A stretch of DNA of 30,546 nucleotides, taken from positions 1-30,546 of IMG/VR virus record IMGVR_UViG_3300025652_000328; one strand, written 5' to 3'. The notes beneath the pieces were generated by a model that saw only the letters and a list, made by a program, of their open reading frames with translations, made no database searches and had not been told where the DNA came from. A program made the position numbers and the translations under genes. The DNA comes from a virus. The first letter of the stretch is position 1, and each line of letters begins with the position of its first letter. Shown piece by piece: positions 7,965 to 17,290 of this stretch.

Positions 7965-9148
7965 TGGGATGGTTAAGAAAAAAAGCAAAGCAAATTGGTA
8001 ACGTATTTAAAAAGATAGGAAAGAAACTAAAGAAAGGTTTAGGTAAAATAGCTAAAGTTTTCGGTAAGTTAGGACCATTAGGTTCTCTTGCTTTATCTTT
8101 TATACTACCAGGGGTTGGAGGGGCAATATTTAGTTGGCTCAAAAACGTACCTTACTTAGGTAAAGTATTTCAAGGAATTGCTAAAGTAGGTAACTTTATA
8201 AAAGATGGTGTAGGTACTGTGTTTAATAAAGTAAGTGATGGTATTGAATGGGCAATGAACAAAGTTAGTAAACCTTTTATGAAAGAAGGTGCACGAGGAG
8301 CAGGTAGTGCATTTAGAGATTTTGTAAGTGATGTAACTAATGGATATATTGAGCCTTCAAAACAAGGAAATATTTTTGATAAAGACCTTGCATTAACAAC
8401 TAAAGATGGTAAACTACTTAGTGAATTATCTGGTGAAGAACTAGATGCATTAAAAGCTAGTGGTGAATTAGATACAATAAAAGCTTCAGCAGACTTAGGT
8501 CGAGGTCAAAGTGCCTTTGTAGGTGATAATGTTAGAAACGTAGAGTCTATGGTAGATGCTAAAGGTAATCCTATTGAACTAGCTAAAGGTGAAGTTTACC
8601 AATTTAATGAAGCTACAGGTCAACATCAAATATGGAAAAACCAAGAAGCTTATAATACTTATGCATCTGGTAAATACGACAGTGCTGTTGGGGGTTTAAC
8701 TCCTGATGATATAGTAACTGCAACACCAAAGCCTAGTATACTTGAAGGAAGACAGAAAGATAAAGGGTTTACACAATCCTTTAAAGACAGTAGAGAAGGT
8801 GCGGCTTACGCTAAACTAGCTCCTGTACAACAGTTAGGGTCTTCAATGCAAGCTGAAGAAGAAGCAATAGAGCAATATAATGCACAACAGAGTGCAAGAA
8901 AAAGTGAGTACTTTGCATATGAAGCTCAACAACAACAAGCTACTGCGGCTCAAGATAATTATTCTAGAAGTGGAGAAACCCCACAGTTTGTAAACTTTGC
9001 AGACTTTAATCCACAACAAGACCCTGCAACACAATACTTAGCTTATAGAGGTATTCAAGGCAATGTTAATCCTTATGATGTCGGTGGATATGGATTTGAT
9101 TATGAAGCATTTCTTAGAGCACAATTAGGAGACAGAGCATATGGTTAA
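7964..9148 (+). CDS. Virion-associated protein with cationic membrane-active N terminus (394 aa)
   Basis: The start is the ATG at 7964, which overlaps the TAA of the gene before it (TAATG); a GTG at 7952 in the same frame is less likely. Residues 1-36 form a strongly basic amphipathic helix (KK at regular spacing with Ile/Val/Phe/Leu/Trp on the other face), followed by a hydrophobic Gly-rich segment at about 38-60 (LGSLALSFILPGVGGAIF). Residues 60-110 contain further amphipathic helices. The rest is acidic/polar, ending in Gln-rich helix (about 285-330) and an aromatic Gly/Tyr-rich tail. No known catalytic motif. The plan suggests a virion component that contacts the host membrane or forms part of the DNA-ejection path, but this is inference. 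It overlaps the next gene by 8 nt. Confidence 0.72.
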   Translation: MGWLRKKAKQIGNVFKKIGKKLKKGLGKIAKVFGKLGPLGSLALSFILPGVGGAIFSWLKNVPYLGKVFQGIAKVGNFIKDGVGTVFNKVSDGIEWAMNKVSKPFMKEGARGAGSAFRDFVSDVTNGYIEPSKQGNIFDKDLALTTKDGKLLSELSGEELDALKASGELDTIKASADLGRGQSAFVGDNVRNVESMVDAKGNPIELAKGEVYQFNEATGQHQIWKNQEAYNTYASGKYDSAVGGLTPDDIVTATPKPSILEGRQKDKGFTQSFKDSREGAAYAKLAPVQQLGSSMQAEEEAIEQYNAQQSARKSEYFAYEAQQQQATAAQDNYSRSGETPQFVNFADFNPQQDPATQYLAYRGIQGNVNPYDVGGYGFDYEAFLRAQLGDRAYG

Positions 9149-9773
9149 TCCAAACGCAATAGCTAAACAAGCTGAAGAACATTTATTTGAAGGACCAACA
9201 GCAGGTCAATCATTAACTAACAGTCCTGATACTCCCTACCCTTGGGAAGGAGCACCAGAAATAACATCTGTTAAAGTAGCTACAGAAAAAATATTCTTTG
9301 ACCTTTTAAAAGAAGACAACCTTACTACTGTTGCAACACTAATGTCTCAGAAGACTCCAGTTGCTGACATAGCTAACTTATTACTTACAGCAGGTTTTCA
9401 GAAAGGTAAGTGGAATCCTGATATGATGTTAAGTCTTTTAGAGCCTACTATGTATATGTTGTTAGCTATTGCAGAGAAAGCAGGGATTGACCCTATTCTT
9501 AATCGTGATGATGTTGATGTAGAAATTGAAGAAGATGATGAAATAGATGCAGATATAGATTTAGAAAGAGTTAAAACACAACGTAACCGAATACCAGAAG
9601 GTGGTGGGTTTAGAGATGCAGTAGTGCAAAAAATAAATCCTGCATCAGTTGGTGGTGATATTAAAGAACAACTAAAAACTTTAGATAGTGCAAAACTAAA
9701 AGAAAGTATTTTACAAAAACAAAAACCTGCCTTACAAGAACAACCAAGTTTATTAGGTAAAACAGGAGTTTAA
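9141..9773 (+). CDS. Acidic virion-region protein (210 aa), possible gp14-position core protein
   Basis: Family not recognised. The N-terminal 70 residues are Pro/Thr-rich; residues about 90-115 form a hydrophobic helix (MMLSLLEPTMYMLLAIAEKAG), cut short of a typical TM by charged flanks. Residues 122-145 are very acidic (DDVDVEIEEDDEIDADID). The C terminus is a Lys/Gln-rich helix. It lies directly before a 790-aa and a 1229-aa virion gene; in T7 the internal core proteins gp14, gp15 and gp16 have 196, 747 and 1318 residues in the same order, so this one sits in the gp14 place. That correspondence is from size and order, not from visible sequence identity. The start overlaps the preceding gene by 8 nt. 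Confidence 0.68.
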   Translation: MVNPNAIAKQAEEHLFEGPTAGQSLTNSPDTPYPWEGAPEITSVKVATEKIFFDLLKEDNLTTVATLMSQKTPVADIANLLLTAGFQKGKWNPDMMLSLLEPTMYMLLAIAEKAGIDPILNRDDVDVEIEEDDEIDADIDLERVKTQRNRIPEGGGFRDAVVQKINPASVGGDIKEQLKTLDSAKLKESILQKQKPALQEQPSLLGKTGV

Positions 9774-9775
9774 AA

Positions 9776-12148
9776 ATGGTATTAGATGATTATTCCAACA
9801 TGAGCATTGATGAACTTGGCTCATCTTTATTGCAGAAAAAAGCAGACGATGAACGTAGAGCCGCTAAAAAATCTAGGAAGAATGAAAGAGTTCAAAAAGC
9901 ATTAGGCGTATTGTTAATGGGTCAAGGTCTTATGAAGAACCAATATACAAAACGTGTAAAAGAACTGGAAGATATGCATAAGTTTGAAATTATGGATAAT
10001 GAAAGTCAGGCTAGAGAAATTGCTATGCACTCTCAACTTACAGGTAAAATAGGAAATACTTGGAAAGATGAAGGCGGTGATTTAGAATCAAGATTTAATT
10101 CTTTTGAATCTAGTAATGATTACAGTGGATTTGCACAAGAAGCTAGACCCTATATTGACCAAAAAATAAAAGCGTTATCTCCTCAAGATTATGAGGACTT
10201 ATATGGTACGGCTACTTATGAAAATGCAGTACGATTAGCTACAAAACAATTTGCTGAAAACTATTTAAAAACTGACACAGAAGGTGTTGCTTATTATAAA
10301 AAACAAGAACAATTACTTAGAAATATTTTAGATGATAGTGAAGGTAAGAATATGGATAGGCTTACTTTATTTACAAGAGGTGCAGGTTTAACAACAGCTT
10401 CTTTAACAGCTTATGATAGAAAAAATTATCAAAGAGTTTTAAATGAGTATAGGTCTCAAAATAATCTTGTTGGTGGTTTTAAAAGAGTATTAGGTTTATT
10501 TAATGATAAACAAATTAAAAAGGGTGGAGTTGATTTATTTTCTGCAATGACTGAAGATGATTTAGCTGGTCCTTTAATTACTGATATAACACAAGCTTTA
10601 AACCTTAAAGGCATGACAAACTCTTTAGGTGCTTCTTTAGATAAAGCTAAAAAATCTCCTACTGTATGGAGAGAAATGGCAGAAAGGTCTACTCAATATA
10701 AAACTATGCGTGAAAGAACTGCTGATTTTAAAACAGGACCATTAGCTGGAATGTTAGAAGATATAGAAGATGGTGTTTATCCAAGTGAATTAGGAGGAAC
10801 TATGACTAATATTAGTGCTTCTAATATAAAAGAATTTTTTCAGGCAATGAATACTCCTGAAAGGTCAGGACAAAAAGCTGATTTTATTTTTGATACAACT
10901 GCACTAGCTATTAGATTATCTAAAGATAAACAATTTAGAGAAGATGTCTGGAAAAGTACTGAAGGCAAAAAAAAGAATGGTAAAAGTTTAGATGAGTTTG
11001 AATTTATTTTACAAAACGAAAATGATAGAATTAAATTTTCTGCAATGATGGCTATTGATGTAGGTTTTGAAAGAGACACATGGACAAAAATTGATGGTGC
11101 AAAATATAATACATACGGAACTTTAGTAGGTATTTATGATACTATGAAGTTATCACGTGTAGTAGGAGAAGGAGTTTCTGTACAAAACAATGGTAAGATA
11201 AAAGTAAGTGATGCTTATACCAGAATGAAGCCTGAACAAAAGAAACAAGCTATTGATGATGAAGTAAATTCTATTATTTTAGACCCTAAAAATAACGCAA
11301 ACTCTATTGCTATAAAATTAAATGGACTATCAAAAGAAATTCAAAGAGTGTTTGGTCAAAATCTAGAAGAATACCAACAACAATTTCAAAAAAGAAATAC
11401 TCCTACATCTTTAAAAGAAGAAGCTTTAGAACAAGCAGGAGCAATCCGAACACCTTTACCTTTTGAAACATCTTCAAGAACAGACACAACAGAAGAACTA
11501 TTAGGAACTCCAGCAGAAAATATAGAACAGGTTAGTGTAGTTACTGAAAAGCCAGAAGAAATAAAAGCTAAAGCTACTATGGTAAACGCTGTTCTTACAG
11601 AAGCTGACGAAGATAAACCAGAAGAAATAAAAGATAATCGTTTAATACCAATTAACATTAGACAAATGATGTATGATATTTTTGGAGGTGATGGAGATGT
11701 TACTGAAGAAGATTTAAGTGGTAATGAATTAACAGCCTTGAAAAGTATTATAACTCCAGAAGTTTTACGAAAAGGCAAGCTTGAGTATAAAGACTATGCT
11801 ACAACAGAAGGTGATAATGTATACAGTGATGTAGGCGGTGGTGGTCAAGGAAGTAATCCTATAGCAAAATCTTTTAGTGACCCAGCATACGCATTAAAAA
11901 CTACATTAGGTCAAGCTAGAGTCTTTACAGATAAGAATGGAAATGTTATAATAGAAGATAGGTATAATTTTAATGATGCAGATGACCAAGTAACTTTTGA
12001 TTCATTCTTAGATGATTTAAGAGCTATTAAATCTGATTGGAAATATTTCTTACCTAGGAAAACTGCTAAGTACTTTGGTAGTAGAGAAGGCGAAGGAAGT
12101 AAAATTATGATTAATTTAGGTAAATTAGACTTAGGTACTTTTGTATAG
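9776..12148 (+). CDS. Large virion protein, gp15-like by size and position (790 aa)
   Basis: Mostly helical and charged. The N-terminal 90 residues are a basic coiled-coil-like stretch (KKADDERRAAKKSRKNERVQ) around a short hydrophobic patch (ALGVLLMGQGLM, about 42-53). The middle has many Lys/Asp/Glu/Tyr residues without transmembrane segments; residues about 560-620 are Glu/Pro/Thr-rich and probably unstructured, and 'VGGGGQGSN' near 690 is a flexible linker before a final compact domain. No peptidase, transglycosylase or nuclease motif was found. SD AGGAG lies about 8 nt before the ATG, two bases after the previous stop. The TAG stop overlaps the GTG start of the next small gene. Probable internal virion (ejection) protein by gene order. 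Confidence 0.72.
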   Translation: MVLDDYSNMSIDELGSSLLQKKADDERRAAKKSRKNERVQKALGVLLMGQGLMKNQYTKRVKELEDMHKFEIMDNESQAREIAMHSQLTGKIGNTWKDEGGDLESRFNSFESSNDYSGFAQEARPYIDQKIKALSPQDYEDLYGTATYENAVRLATKQFAENYLKTDTEGVAYYKKQEQLLRNILDDSEGKNMDRLTLFTRGAGLTTASLTAYDRKNYQRVLNEYRSQNNLVGGFKRVLGLFNDKQIKKGGVDLFSAMTEDDLAGPLITDITQALNLKGMTNSLGASLDKAKKSPTVWREMAERSTQYKTMRERTADFKTGPLAGMLEDIEDGVYPSELGGTMTNISASNIKEFFQAMNTPERSGQKADFIFDTTALAIRLSKDKQFREDVWKSTEGKKKNGKSLDEFEFILQNENDRIKFSAMMAIDVGFERDTWTKIDGAKYNTYGTLVGIYDTMKLSRVVGEGVSVQNNGKIKVSDAYTRMKPEQKKQAIDDEVNSIILDPKNNANSIAIKLNGLSKEIQRVFGQNLEEYQQQFQKRNTPTSLKEEALEQAGAIRTPLPFETSSRTDTTEELLGTPAENIEQVSVVTEKPEEIKAKATMVNAVLTEADEDKPEEIKDNRLIPINIRQMMYDIFGGDGDVTEEDLSGNELTALKSIITPEVLRKGKLEYKDYATTEGDNVYSDVGGGGQGSNPIAKSFSDPAYALKTTLGQARVFTDKNGNVIIEDRYNFNDADDQVTFDSFLDDLRAIKSDWKYFLPRKTAKYFGSREGEGSKIMINLGKLDLGTFV

Positions 12149-12327
12149 TGTTAGAAACTTTAACAACTGATTTTTTTTATTGGTGCGTTTATGTATTAGA
12201 AGTAATAGGTGCTATTACAGGCATGGGTTACAAACTAGCCAATATAGTTATCTTTGTTATTATAGAACCTTTATTAATATTATTATTTTTTTATCTATGG
12301 ATAAAAGAAAAGAATAGGAAAATTTAA
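12148..12327 (+). CDS. Small two-helix membrane protein with GTG start (59 aa)
   Basis: The frame runs from a GTG at 12148, which overlaps the TAG of the 790-aa gene (TAGTG), to a TAA that overlaps the ATG of the 1229-aa gene (TAATG), so it fills the gap exactly. The protein has two hydrophobic segments, about residues 10-25 (FYWCVYVLEVIGAITG, Trp/Tyr-rich) and 31-51 (ANIVIFVIIEPLLILLFFYLW), then a basic tail ending KEKNRKI. This looks like a genuine small inner-membrane protein; similar little proteins between virion genes are known in marine phages as hypotheticals (recollection). A holin-like or ejection-accessory role is possible. No strong SD: translation is probably by coupling to the upstream stop. 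Confidence 0.72.
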   Translation: MLETLTTDFFYWCVYVLEVIGAITGMGYKLANIVIFVIIEPLLILLFFYLWIKEKNRKI

Positions 12328-15300
12328 TGCCAACAGAATTTGAATTATACATGCAACAACTTAGGCAAGACCAAGGCATAGAGGAGGAGGAAGATTTTTT
12401 ATATTCTCCTTCTGATGTTTCTCGTGGAGAAATAGAAGGCTATGATTCTTTAGTTGTTGAACCTACTAAACAAGAAGAAAGAGTAGAAATAACTCCAGCA
12501 GAATCTACAGGTAAAAAATTTACATTAGGAGAATTGCGTAATGATAAAGAATTTGATATGCGTTCTGCTAGATTTTTAGATGGTATAGAAGAAAATGATG
12601 ACATATTTGAATATCTTAGAGATGCTGATTATAGTTTAAGCTCTGCTATTAGTCGTTCTTTTCAATCAGGAAAGTGGACTGATGAACAAAAAGAAGATTA
12701 TGTTTATTTAAAAGATAAGTTTGACAACGCAGAGATTGATAGTTTTAAAGAAAGATTTCAAGCATTTACAAATATAACAGGCGATATAATACTTGACCCT
12801 TTAAATGTTGTACCTGCTTTATTTGCAATACCATCAGGTGGTACATCACTAGGTCTTAGAGGTTCTTTAGGTGTTGCAGGTCAACAAGCTATGAAACGTC
12901 AAATTAAAAGTAAGGTTGGTGAAGTAGCCGCTAAAGAAACAGGGAAAGCACTTACTAGAAAACAAGCCGCTAAAGAAGTAGCTATTTTTTCAGGTGTTGA
13001 AGGAATGGCGTGGGGTGGATTACATAATTACTTTATGCAAGACATCGATATAGATTTAGGTTTATCAGAAGATTTTGATTTAACTCAGTTAGGTGCTAGT
13101 ACATTGTTAGGTGGTGTAGCAGGTGCGGCTTTTGGTGGTGGTTTAAAATATGCTACTTATAAAGGAGCTAAAAAACCTATAACATCTTCAGGTAATAAAG
13201 ACATTGATGATGTACCAGTTACTGAAATGCCAGAGCCACAACAACAAATGGAATTTAAATTTAGTAATGAAGATATTATTATTGATAGTACTAAAGATAA
13301 AAATTTAAGACAAAAAGTATTTGAAAACTTTAATATTGATTCAAAAATTAATTCTTTATCTACTTTTACTAAAGCAAAAGGCATAGCTATAGGTAAAACG
13401 ATAGGTAAACCAACTACTAAATTTTTAGCTTATGTAGACAACTCTCCAAAACTAAAAGAGTTATTAGCTAAAGTTCGTTATGACTTTGATTCTACAATGG
13501 CTAGTAAAGGAGAATTTTTAGTTAAAGCTAAATCTTACGGATTAGCTGTAGGAGAAAGAACAGGATTATATAATTTTGGATTAACTGAAGCATTAGGAGT
13601 TTTAGGTAAAACAGGTATAAAAGCTAGATTAACAGATAAAGATAACATAGAATTGATAACTTTGTTGCGTGATAAAAACGTAGTAGCCAAACCCACTAGA
13701 GACAAAAGTAAAAAGTTTATTGGTGATATGGTAAGAGATGGAGAAGTAACTTCTGAAATGGGTTTTGCTTATGGTGGTCGTATTAATAAAGCAGGTGAGG
13801 TTGTTTATGATGGGACAGGTGGTGTAAGAAATTTATTAGATGATACGTTTCAAGATATTAAAGCTCAGAACTTATTTAAAATAAATACAGAAAATTTAGG
13901 AGGTTATATGCCTCGTTTATTTAATTATTCTAAATTAAAAAAAGCTGAAAACAGAAAGTTATTTCAAGAAAAATTAATTGAATCTGGACATGCTGACCCT
14001 ATTAATGATAAAGATTTTTTAACGATTGTAATTGAAGATGGAACAAAAGTTCAAGGTATAAAAGAAGATGCTTTAGGAGTAGATGAAGAAGTTTTTGGCA
14101 TGAACTTTTTAGAAATTGCAAAAGGTGACATGGTAAAAGCAAGACAATTAAAAGCTCAAAAAATTGTTGATGACATGTTAGAAGAAAGATGGACACCTTT
14201 TGAAATAAAGATGGCACAACAAGACTCTATGACAGGTCAACGTGGTAGTCATTTACAAGCTAGACGTTTTACAAATTTAAAAGATAATGAAATTTCTTTT
14301 GTATTAGAGAATGATGTACAAACAATACTTGAAAGTTACTTTAGTAACGCCGCTAGGTCTGTAGAACGAGCTAAGTTTTTTGGTAGAACAGAAGTAGAAA
14401 TGTTTAATAATTATGTTAAACCTATTAGAGAAGAATTAACAGCTAGTGGTGTAAGTGACGGTGAATCTAAACAAGTAGCTGATGAAGTGTTTGATATGAT
14501 GAGGCGTATTACTGGTATTGAAACTGATAGAGGTTCTGTATTTAAAAAGTATGATAGTCTTAGACATTTTGCAGATGGTATGAAAGTTATACAGCAAGTA
14601 GCTCACTTACCTTTAGCTACATTGTCAAGTCTTACCGAGCCATTGCTTTTATTATCTAGAGCAGGAAAAGGTGATGGTGTAAATGTAGGAAAAGATATTA
14701 TGAATGCCTTACGTAAGGAAGGTAGTGATATAATGTTTAGAACTATTAAAGGTATACGAAGAGCTAAAGGTGATACAGTTTCAGATGTAGCCGATGAAAG
14801 TCTATTAGGTAAAACATTTAAAAGTAGTATACGAGATGATGAGTGGGCAGAGCTATATCGAACTGGACTAGCTTTAGAGCAAGCAGTACAAGAAAGACTT
14901 GAAGGTTTAGCAGGTGAAGGATTACATTCTGGGGCGGCTAAAGCAATTCAAAATGGATTCTTTAAAGTTAATTTACTTACGCAATGGACAAAAGCAGTAC
15001 AGCTTGCATCTTATACTACAGGTAAAAGATTAATACGACAAAACGCTGAGAAACTTTCTAAAGGTGGCTTAAGTAAAAGTGAAACTAAATACTTAACAGA
15101 ACAACTAGGTGACTTAGGTATTAATGCTGATGAAGCTGTTGATTGGTATAATGGTTCTTTGCGTGGTGGTAAGTTTGATGATGAACTAGCTAGAGCAGAC
15201 GGCAAACAAAAAACTTTTTTTGATGAAAGTTATACATCAGGAGCTAATAGATTTGTAAAAGAAATTATTCTTAATCCAAGTACTGCGGAAGCTAACAGAC

Positions 15301-16016
15301 CATTGTGGTTTTCTACTCCTGCGGCACAGATGTTAGTACAGTTTGCTGGTTATCCTACAGTATTTAACAATACAATACTTAAAAGATTTTCAAATGAATC
15401 ACTTAATAATACTCAACATGCAGGTCCAAAGATAGCAGGTACTGCAATTTTAATGACTGCTGTAGCTCATCAAATGAATATCATTAGAAGTGATGGTCAA
15501 AATTTAAGAGATTATAAAACTGGTGAGAAAATAAAAGGATGGCAACTAGGAAAAGATGCTGTACGTAGATGGGGTGGAATGGGTCCATTTGAATACGCAC
15601 AAAGATATGGAGCAGAATCTGATAGAAATGTAGGAGGAATTACAGCAGGACTTAAAACTTTTGCAGGTCCAATACCTCAAGATTTAATTGATAGTGTATT
15701 ATATAGAAAAGGATGGCAAGAAATAGTAGCTACTAACTTACCAGGATATTCTGCATATGATTTAATTGCAGGTAAAGGAACTAAAAAGAAAGTTAGACAA
15801 ATTGCTAGGCAAATGGCTAAACCTTCTAAGCCAGAAGATTTTAAATTACCTGAGTATGCAAGAGGTGGTATCGTTACTGATGTACCTAATGTAAAAGACG
15901 AACCAGACGAAATGATTAACAGGCAAACAGGATTACCATTTAACGCATCCTCAGAAGCAGTACAAGATTTGGAAGATAGAGAGCTTAAGTCTCAAATGAA
16001 AGGATTAGGATTATGA
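12327..16016 (+). CDS. Very large virion protein, gp16-like by size and position (1229 aa)
   Basis: Probable internal virion/ejection protein. The first 60 residues are acidic and disordered. Two Gly/Ala-rich hydrophobic stretches occur near residues 150-185 (LNVVPALFAIPSGGTSLGLRG) and 255-275 (STLLGGVAGAAFGGG), as in proteins that insert into or cross host membranes. The remaining 900 residues are mixed helical with basic patches and no enzyme motif that I recognise; in particular there is no clear lytic transglycosylase active site such as T7 gp16 has at its N terminus. The C-terminal 60 residues carry YARGGIV...DEPDEMINRQTGLPFN, a tail shape seen in several marine podovirus virion proteins. 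SD AGGAAA precedes the ATG; the stop overlaps the lysozyme start (ATGA). Confidence 0.74.
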   Translation: MPTEFELYMQQLRQDQGIEEEEDFLYSPSDVSRGEIEGYDSLVVEPTKQEERVEITPAESTGKKFTLGELRNDKEFDMRSARFLDGIEENDDIFEYLRDADYSLSSAISRSFQSGKWTDEQKEDYVYLKDKFDNAEIDSFKERFQAFTNITGDIILDPLNVVPALFAIPSGGTSLGLRGSLGVAGQQAMKRQIKSKVGEVAAKETGKALTRKQAAKEVAIFSGVEGMAWGGLHNYFMQDIDIDLGLSEDFDLTQLGASTLLGGVAGAAFGGGLKYATYKGAKKPITSSGNKDIDDVPVTEMPEPQQQMEFKFSNEDIIIDSTKDKNLRQKVFENFNIDSKINSLSTFTKAKGIAIGKTIGKPTTKFLAYVDNSPKLKELLAKVRYDFDSTMASKGEFLVKAKSYGLAVGERTGLYNFGLTEALGVLGKTGIKARLTDKDNIELITLLRDKNVVAKPTRDKSKKFIGDMVRDGEVTSEMGFAYGGRINKAGEVVYDGTGGVRNLLDDTFQDIKAQNLFKINTENLGGYMPRLFNYSKLKKAENRKLFQEKLIESGHADPINDKDFLTIVIEDGTKVQGIKEDALGVDEEVFGMNFLEIAKGDMVKARQLKAQKIVDDMLEERWTPFEIKMAQQDSMTGQRGSHLQARRFTNLKDNEISFVLENDVQTILESYFSNAARSVERAKFFGRTEVEMFNNYVKPIREELTASGVSDGESKQVADEVFDMMRRITGIETDRGSVFKKYDSLRHFADGMKVIQQVAHLPLATLSSLTEPLLLLSRAGKGDGVNVGKDIMNALRKEGSDIMFRTIKGIRRAKGDTVSDVADESLLGKTFKSSIRDDEWAELYRTGLALEQAVQERLEGLAGEGLHSGAAKAIQNGFFKVNLLTQWTKAVQLASYTTGKRLIRQNAEKLSKGGLSKSETKYLTEQLGDLGINADEAVDWYNGSLRGGKFDDELARADGKQKTFFDESYTSGANRFVKEIILNPSTAEANRPLWFSTPAAQMLVQFAGYPTVFNNTILKRFSNESLNNTQHAGPKIAGTAILMTAVAHQMNIIRSDGQNLRDYKTGEKIKGWQLGKDAVRRWGGMGPFEYAQRYGAESDRNVGGITAGLKTFAGPIPQDLIDSVLYRKGWQEIVATNLPGYSAYDLIAGKGTKKKVRQIARQMAKPSKPEDFKLPEYARGGIVTDVPNVKDEPDEMINRQTGLPFNASSEAVQDLEDRELKSQMKGLGL

Positions 16017-16468
16017 ATATAGAAGAATGTAAACAACAAATTAAACGACACGAAGGCGAAGTGCTTTCAATATATGAAGATAGTTTAGGCTATAAAACTT
16101 TAGGAGTAGGGCATCTCTGCCAACCTGAAGACCCTGAATATACTTTAGAAGTTGGCACACCTATTGCACAGGATGTAGTAGACTTATATTATAGAAATGA
16201 TTTTACAAAACATTATAAAGAAGCTATTCATATCTATGGTAGTGAAGATGAGTTTAACACATTACCAGAAACAATACAACATGTATTAGTTAATATGTGT
16301 TTTAACTTAGGAGGCACTAGACTTTCTAAGTTTAAGAATATGTTAAAGGCTTGTAAAGCTGGGGACTGGAATCAAATGGCTGTTGAAATGGAAGATAGCC
16401 GTTGGTTTAATCAAGTAGGTGGACGTAGTAGAGAATTACAAATGATGGTAATAGGAGTAGGTGAATGA
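16013..16468 (+). CDS. Endolysin, T4-type lysozyme (GH24, 151 aa)
   Basis: Cleaves the beta-1,4 bond between N-acetylmuramic acid and N-acetylglucosamine in peptidoglycan for host lysis. The catalytic triad of T4 lysozyme (Glu11, Asp20, Thr26) is matched with identical spacing by Glu14 (RHEG), Asp23 (YEDSLGY) and Thr29 (KTLGVGHL). The later hallmark SRWFNQ...RS at about 129-140 is also present, as is a central NMCFNLGG helix. Length is close to T4 lysozyme (164). No signal peptide or SAR segment at the N terminus, so it should need a holin for export, and the next gene supplies one. The ATG overlaps the stop of the large virion gene by 4 nt. Confidence 0.93.
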   Translation: MNIEECKQQIKRHEGEVLSIYEDSLGYKTLGVGHLCQPEDPEYTLEVGTPIAQDVVDLYYRNDFTKHYKEAIHIYGSEDEFNTLPETIQHVLVNMCFNLGGTRLSKFKNMLKACKAGDWNQMAVEMEDSRWFNQVGGRSRELQMMVIGVGE

Positions 16469-16938
16469 AAAATTTATTAAAGAACATAGTAGGTGCAGTA
16501 GCTCCTACGTTAGGCACTGCTCTGGGCGGTCCTATGGGTGGTATGGCGGCGAATATGATAGCCGAAGTATTGGGAGTACCTAATACACCTAAAGCTATTG
16601 AGAAGGCTATAGCAGAAGCTACACCAGAACAAATGCTAGAACTTAAAAAGGCTGAACAAGCTTTTGAAATCCAGTTAAAAGAGTTGGACGTAGATGTATT
16701 TAAATTAGAAACAGAAGACAAGCAAGATGCTCGTGGAAAGTTTTCAAAGGATTGGACAGCTAGGATAATGGGCATTACAGTTGTTGGAGGATTCATGGGA
16801 TATATATTCCTTGTTACTTTACAACCGCCAGAACAAAACTCCGAAGCTCTTATTAACTTAGTACTAGGTTATCTCGGTGGACTAGCTAGTGCTGTTATCA
16901 GTTTCTACTTTGGAGCATCTCATACTCCTAAAGAATAA
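16465..16938 (+). CDS. Holin, GTA-holin 3-TM type (157 aa)
   Basis: Forms inner-membrane lesions that let the endolysin reach the cell wall. Layout fits the GTA_holin_3TM family: a Gly/Ala-rich hydrophobic N-terminal segment (about 8-30), a charged helix with many Glu/Lys/Gln (50-90), the family-like junction DARGKFSKDWTARIMGI (about 92-108), then two hydrophobic helices (about 104-121 and 132-150) ending with 'SFYFGASHT'. It starts inside the lysozyme stop (ATGA overlap), and the next gene begins on its own TAA (TAATG), so the three genes form a coupled lysis unit. Confidence 0.83.
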   Translation: MKNLLKNIVGAVAPTLGTALGGPMGGMAANMIAEVLGVPNTPKAIEKAIAEATPEQMLELKKAEQAFEIQLKELDVDVFKLETEDKQDARGKFSKDWTARIMGITVVGGFMGYIFLVTLQPPEQNSEALINLVLGYLGGLASAVISFYFGASHTPKE

Positions 16939-17288
16939 TGTCTGAAGCAGTAACCTTTATAACGGAAGTCGGATTCCCTATTGCCGCCGCAATGGGTCTA
17001 GGCTGGTTCGTGTCAAAGTTAATTAATAGAATTATTGACGGCATGGAAACTAAACTAGATACGTTAGATGAAAAGGTTCAAACAAGTTTAGACACAATGG
17101 AAGAAAGAGTTGCAACAAAACTTGATAGTCAATATGGTATTATTGTATCGTTAATAGATAGAGTAAGGTCATTAGACAATCAATCTTTAAAACAAGACGT
17201 ACTCCTTAAAACTTTACTCGGAGTACCTAATTTAATTGACACAGACGAAATAGCAAAAGCACAGAAAAAAGATAGGCGAAAAGATTAA
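16938..17288 (+). CDS. Membrane-anchored coiled-coil protein of the lysis region (116 aa)
   Basis: One hydrophobic segment near the N terminus (about 8-27, with EVGFPIAAAMGLGWFV) is followed by a long amphipathic helix with heptad spacing (about 30-85) and a basic, polar tail (KAQKKDRRKD). The GFPI start of the membrane segment recalls the small YvrJ-type holin-like proteins, but similarity is too short to be firm. It could be a second holin/antiholin, an inner-membrane spanin (no paired outer-membrane lipoprotein other than CsgG was found nearby), or a virion accessory. Overlaps the holin stop by one base. Confidence 0.6.
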   Translation: MSEAVTFITEVGFPIAAAMGLGWFVSKLINRIIDGMETKLDTLDEKVQTSLDTMEERVATKLDSQYGIIVSLIDRVRSLDNQSLKQDVLLKTLLGVPNLIDTDEIAKAQKKDRRKD

Positions 17289-17290
17289 GA

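Noticed and set aside
12171-12178. Run of eight T as a possible terminator after the 790-aa gene
   Set aside because: No stem precedes it and it lies inside the 59-aa membrane protein frame as Phe codons.
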